DNA of 9,037 bases from Patescibacteria group bacterium (GTDB lineage Bacteria > Patescibacteriota > UBA1384 > JAGGWG01). This document shows, in pieces, positions 7,148 through 9,037 of this stretch; position 1 is the first letter of the stretch, and every line of letters starts with the position of its first letter. The stretch is from positions 6,329-15,365 of the forward strand of contig JAQVDI010000011.1 in the NCBI GenBank assembly GCA_028698375.1, in the 5' to 3' direction. The notes beneath the pieces were generated by a model. It saw only the letters and a list, made by a program, of their open reading frames with translations, had not been told where the DNA came from and made no database searches. A program made the position numbers and the translations under genes.

Positions 7148-7441
7148 ATGAATAAAAATTATTACGTGTATATAATTACAAATAGATGGAATACGATTTT
7201 TTATATTGGCGTCACCAATAATTTAATTCGAAGAATTTATGAACATAAAAATAAATTGATAAAGGGCTTTACAAAAAAATATAATATAATTAAATTAGTG
7301 TATTATGAACAGTTTTCTGATCCGGAAAATGCGGTTAAAAGAGAAAAACAATTAAAAAATTGGCATCGTGATTGGAAAATTAATTTAATTAAAAAGAACA
7401 ATCCGGATTTTAAAGATTTATATTCTGAAATAATAAAATAG
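7148..7441 (+). CDS. Small stand-alone GIY-YIG nuclease-domain protein
   Basis: This protein consists of one GIY-YIG domain, related to the YhbQ/UPF0213 group of small stand-alone nuclease-like proteins. I chose the ATG at 7148 (97 residues). An in-frame ATG at 7100 exists, but the 16 extra codons are simply translated tandem repeat (VVMLNLFQHL), a known kind of start mis-annotation. From the chosen start, the domain shows VYI (7-9) and YIG (19-21) in place of GIY and YIG, Arg28/Arg29 and His33 in the first helix, and Glu66 in the REKQLKNW helix, the residues expected in the active site. Family members have been linked to DNA repair or metabolism, but the substrate here is unknown. No Shine-Dalgarno sequence is visible. 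It is flanked on both sides by palindromic repeats of one family. Confidence 0.88.
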   Translation: MNKNYYVYIITNRWNTIFYIGVTNNLIRRIYEHKNKLIKGFTKKYNIIKLVYYEQFSDPENAVKREKQLKNWHRDWKINLIKKNNPDFKDLYSEIIK

Positions 7442-7451
7442 AAATTCCTCT

Positions 7452-7538
7452 GTCATTCTGAATTCATTTTAGAATCTGGATCCTGAAACGAGGCGCAGAT
7501 CCCGAAACAAGTTCGGGATGACATTGTTCAGGATGACA
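7452..7538. repeat. Nested palindromic repeat: one element inserted in another
   Basis: The element opens with GTCATTCTGAATTC and closes with TTCAGGATGACA (7527-7538). Compared with the uninterrupted copy at 8961-8986 (GATCCTGAAAC directly followed by AAGTTCAGGATGACA), the second hairpin here is split: GATCCTGAAAC is followed by about 34 nt that include a complete foreign hairpin ATCCCGAA/TTCGGGAT and its own ATGACA end (to 7523), then TGTTCAGGATGACA. This is best read as one element, or half of one, inside another. It fills the spacer between the first GIY-YIG gene and folD. Confidence 0.75.
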
Positions 7539-7561
7539 AAAAATATTATGTTATATACAAT
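7533..7561 (+). promoter_or_regulatory. Predicted promoter of folD using a repeat end as -35 box
   Basis: ATGACA (7533-7538), a 5/6 match to TTGACA, is the terminal sequence of the upstream palindromic repeat. Exactly 17 bp later comes TACAAT (7556-7561), a 5/6 match to TATAAT. The predicted start point is about 7568, the A of the folD ATG, so the mRNA would be leaderless. No Shine-Dalgarno sequence is present. An alternative extended -10 (TGT TATATA, 7549-7557) is possible but has poor spacing to this -35. Confidence 0.55.
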
Positions 7562-7567
7562 GGATTT

Positions 7568-8347
7568 ATGACAAAACTAATTTTAGGTAAAGAAATAGCG
7601 GAACAAGAAATTTATCCTCAGTTAGAAACTAAATTTGGTGTTAAAAAACCAGTTTTAGTTATTTTTTATAATCCGAAAGATAAGCTGGGGACAAAATACA
7701 TTGAGATTAAACAAAAAGCTGCTCAAAGGTGTCGAATTGCTGTTCGCTTTGAGCCTTATCAATCTTTTAAAAAAGATCTTAAAAAAATTCATCAGTTGAA
7801 TCGTGATTCTAAAATAGCAGCGATTTTATTGCAATTGCCTTTACCCAAGAAATATACTCCAGAGTTAATTTATGCCGTTAATCCGAAAAAAGATGTTGAT
7901 GGACTTTTTTCTAAATTTTATGTGCCTCCGGTGGTCAGGGCGGTAGAAAGAGCGTTAAAAGAAATTCCTTATTGGCAAGAGAAAAGTACTTTAGTAGTTG
8001 GACAAGGTGAGTTTGTGGGCAAAAAGATTTTTTCTTTTTTGAAAAGAACTATGCCTAAAATTCAAGCCGTGGATAGTGATAAAGCTTTTAAAGCCTTGGC
8101 GCCTAAATTTGAAATTGTCATTAGCTGTGTGGGCAAACCCAATTTAATTAATGAAAAATATTTTCAAGGGATAGCCGCGATTGATGTGGGAACAATGGTA
8201 ACTAGCAACGGGAAAATTGTTGGTGATGTTGATCCTAAATTAAATTCCAAATTACAATTTTTAGCTCCTGTTCCTGGGGGAGTTGGCCCTATGACTGTGG
8301 CATATTTGATGGATAATGTTTGGAAAGCCGTTAGGCTAAATGAATAA
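7568..8347 (+). CDS. folD: FolD: methylenetetrahydrofolate dehydrogenase / methenyltetrahydrofolate cyclohydrolase, divergent
   Basis: FolD interconverts 5,10-methylene-THF and 10-formyl-THF in the cytoplasm (NADP-dependent oxidation, then cyclohydrolase). Active-site residues are in place: Tyr44 and Lys48 (KYIEIK; E. coli Lys54), Gln89 in ILLQLPLP (E. coli Gln98) and KDVDG with Asp109/Asp111 (E. coli Asp121). The C-terminal signature APVPGGVGPMTVAYLM (233-248), IDVGT and GDVDP are strongly conserved. Divergent points: 259 residues is short for the family (about 280-290); the segment after KDVDG is shortened and the PCTP motif is reduced to VPPVV (119-123); and the NADP-loop motif GRSxxVGxP reads GQGEFVGKK (145-153). 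Such changes may affect cofactor preference. It is isolated among repeats, with no folate gene beside it. The family is secure; full bifunctionality is not. Confidence 0.9.
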   Translation: MTKLILGKEIAEQEIYPQLETKFGVKKPVLVIFYNPKDKLGTKYIEIKQKAAQRCRIAVRFEPYQSFKKDLKKIHQLNRDSKIAAILLQLPLPKKYTPELIYAVNPKKDVDGLFSKFYVPPVVRAVERALKEIPYWQEKSTLVVGQGEFVGKKIFSFLKRTMPKIQAVDSDKAFKALAPKFEIVISCVGKPNLINEKYFQGIAAIDVGTMVTSNGKIVGDVDPKLNSKLQFLAPVPGGVGPMTVAYLMDNVWKAVRLNE

Positions 8348-8370
8348 ATTATTAATTATTAATTTTTATT

Positions 8371-8398
8371 CTTCGAGCGAGTGAAACGAGTCGAGAAG
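8371..8398. repeat. Short copy of the TTCGAGC/GTCGAGAA repeat (8-nt core)
   Basis: The ends are CTTCGAGCGA (8371-8380) and AGTCGAGAAG (8389-8398), with the core GTGAAACG. The same two 10-mers bound the longer element inside the 100-bp repeat (8450-8504), where the core is 35 nt. The preceding 8348-8370 is plain AT-rich sequence after folD with no clear terminator. Confidence 0.65.
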
Positions 8399-8411
8399 CT
8401 ATAATAATTTG

Positions 8412-8511
8412 AAGTTCTCGACAAGCTCGAACAGTATCTTAATTTTACTCTTCGAGCGATCCCTCACACACCCATTTTGGATTGTGTGAGGGAGAGTCGA
8501 GAAGTTTCCTT
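8412..8511. repeat. 100-bp direct repeat, left copy, upstream of the second GIY-YIG gene
   Basis: This copy is identical base for base to 8810-8909, offset 398. It contains an inverted mini-copy gttctcgacaagctcgaac (8414-8432) and a long copy with ends CTTCGAGCGA (8450-8459) and AGTCGAGAAG (8495-8504). The 35-nt core forms a perfect 10-bp stem, CCCTCACACA (8461-8470) with TGTGTGAGGG (8483-8492). No coding potential is evident. It ends directly before the promoter of the GIY-YIG gene. Confidence 0.95.
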
Positions 8512-8513
8512 AA

Positions 8514-8522
8514 TGTTATAAT
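8514..8522 (+). promoter_or_regulatory. Extended -10 promoter of the second GIY-YIG gene
   Basis: TGTTATAAT is a perfect extended -10 element (TGn plus TATAAT). No good -35 box lies 17 bp upstream, where the repeat ends, but extended -10 promoters can work without one. The predicted start point is near 8528-8530, only about 2-4 nt before the ATG at 8532, so the transcript would have almost no leader. Confidence 0.6.
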
Positions 8523-8531
8523 AAAACAACA

Positions 8532-8807
8532 ATGAACAATTGGCACTGGTATGTTTACATTATTGAATGTAATGATAACACTTACTACACAGGGCTAACT
8601 TGGAACATTGGGAATCGTTTAGACCAACATCTTTTGCAAAAAGGTTCAAAATATACCAAAAAACATGGAGCGAAGAAATTAGTTTATTGTGAAAAATTTA
8701 ATGATTTAGAAGCAGCACGAATACGCGAAAAACAAATTAAAAATTGGTCACAAGTAAAAAAACAAAAATTAATTAATGGCGATTGGCAGCAAGAGTGGGG
8801 TAGATAG
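8532..8807 (+). CDS. Small stand-alone GIY-YIG nuclease-domain protein (paralogue)
   Basis: This second single-domain GIY-YIG protein has 91 residues. It shows VYI (8-10), YTG (19-21; the family's YIG), Arg29, His33 and Glu66 in the helix IREKQIKNW, at the same positions as in the paralogue at 7148-7441. The two proteins share the pattern KKLVY(Y/C)E.F.D...A..REKQ(L/I)KNW but are clearly diverged, so this is not a recent local duplication. The ATG fits the domain start, and no Shine-Dalgarno sequence is seen. The gene is preceded by an extended -10 promoter and bracketed by identical 100-bp direct repeats, the right copy starting 2 nt after the stop. Its biological substrate is unknown. Confidence 0.88.
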   Translation: MNNWHWYVYIIECNDNTYYTGLTWNIGNRLDQHLLQKGSKYTKKHGAKKLVYCEKFNDLEAARIREKQIKNWSQVKKQKLINGDWQQEWGR

Positions 8808-8809
8808 TA

Positions 8810-8909
8810 AAGTTCTCGACAAGCTCGAACAGTATCTTAATTTTACTCTTCGAGCGATCCCTCACACACCCATTTTGGATTGTGTGAGGGAGAGTCGAGA
8901 AGTTTCCTT
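8810..8909. repeat. 100-bp direct repeat, right copy, downstream of the second GIY-YIG gene
   Basis: This is identical to 8412-8511 over all 100 bases and includes the same mini-copy (8812-8830) and the same 10-bp hairpin. It lies 2 nt after the stop codon of the GIY-YIG gene, so that gene's transcript would end in this hairpin. There is no T run, so termination is uncertain. Confidence 0.95.
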
Positions 8910-8931
8910 GCTTTTAACCTTTTGGGTTTTC

Positions 8932-8986
8932 GTCATGCTGAATTTATTTCAGCATCTCAAGATCCTGAAACAAGTTCAGGATGACA
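8932..8986. repeat. GTCAT...ATGACA two-hairpin element, intact copy
   Basis: This 55-nt element has the same plan as the copies at 6991 and 7053. The left hairpin ATGCTGAA/TTCAGCAT (8935-8955) is identical. The right hairpin is TCCTGAA/TTCAGGA instead of TCCCGAA/TTCGGGA, a paired C-to-T and G-to-A change that keeps the stem. It lies just downstream of the 100-bp repeat. Confidence 0.85.
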
Positions 8987-8998
8987 CTGCTGTGTTAG

Positions 8999-9007
8999 TT
9001 ATCCACA
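8999..9007 (+). promoter_or_regulatory. Perfect DnaA box
   Basis: TTATCCACA matches the consensus DnaA-binding 9-mer exactly and is followed by G. It lies about 23 nt before the -10 box at 9031, just upstream of where RNA polymerase would contact the -35 region. DnaA could therefore regulate the gene that begins beyond the window. A single box is not enough to call an origin. Confidence 0.5.
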
Positions 9008-9027
9008 GTTTTTACAATTATATTTGG

Positions 9028-9036
9028 TGGTATAAT
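9028..9036 (+). promoter_or_regulatory. Extended -10 promoter for a gene beyond the right edge
   Basis: TGGTATAAT is a perfect extended -10 element at the very end of the window. TTTACA (9011-9016) resembles a -35 box, but the 14-bp spacing is too short, so the promoter would rely on the extended -10. The start point and gene lie outside the window. Confidence 0.55.
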
Positions 9037-9037
9037 A

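Noticed and set aside
8999..9037. Chromosomal replication origin
   Set aside because: Only one DnaA box is visible, with no cluster of boxes, no unwinding element and no dnaA or dnaN in the window.

Overview
The window looks like a piece of a Candidate Phyla Radiation (Patescibacteria) chromosome, most likely Parcubacteria-like. The evidence is an AT-rich composition, a membrane-anchored baseplate J-like domain protein directly before mltG, small stand-alone GIY-YIG nuclease genes embedded in short palindromic repeats, a shortened divergent FolD, and start codons that mostly lack a Shine-Dalgarno sequence. TGA ends mreC and mreD, so the standard bacterial code applies; this argues against the TGA-recoded groups (Gracilibacteria/Absconditabacteria). 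The lineage is inferred from gene content and style, not from a phylogenetic marker.

Layout. Positions 1-2343: the 3' part of a gene for a single-pass membrane protein with a baseplate J-like domain, followed 3 nt later by mltG (endolytic murein transglycosylase). Positions 2344-6965: a cell-elongation cluster on the + strand, mreB, mreC, mreD and mrdA (PBP2). mreD and mrdA overlap by 4 nt. The mreB-mreC spacer has long imperfect inverted-repeat ends, and the mreC-mreD junction is split by a GC-rich palindromic repeat block. Positions 6966-9037: an accessory stretch where rodA might have been expected. It holds two paralogous small GIY-YIG endonuclease genes and a folD gene, separated by several copies of two short-repeat families. 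One family is bounded by GTCAT...ATGACA; the other has ends of the type TTCGAGC...GTCGAGAA. The window ends with a perfect DnaA box and an extended -10 promoter pointing to a gene outside the window.

How the genes work together: MreB filaments, MreC and MreD scaffold the elongation machinery, PBP2 cross-links new peptidoglycan, and MltG cuts nascent glycan strands. The first 7 kb is therefore a peptidoglycan-synthesis and cell-shape region. FolD belongs to one-carbon metabolism and has no functional partner here.

The most interesting signals are: (1) three -35/-10 or extended -10 promoters whose predicted start points fall on or within about 4 nt of the start codon (mreB, folD, second GIY-YIG), suggesting leaderless initiation; (2) a GIY-YIG gene bracketed by identical 100-bp direct repeats; (3) a repeat family with fixed ends and variable cores of 2, 8 and 35 nt; (4) a repeat nested inside another, whose outer end also supplies the -35 box of folD.
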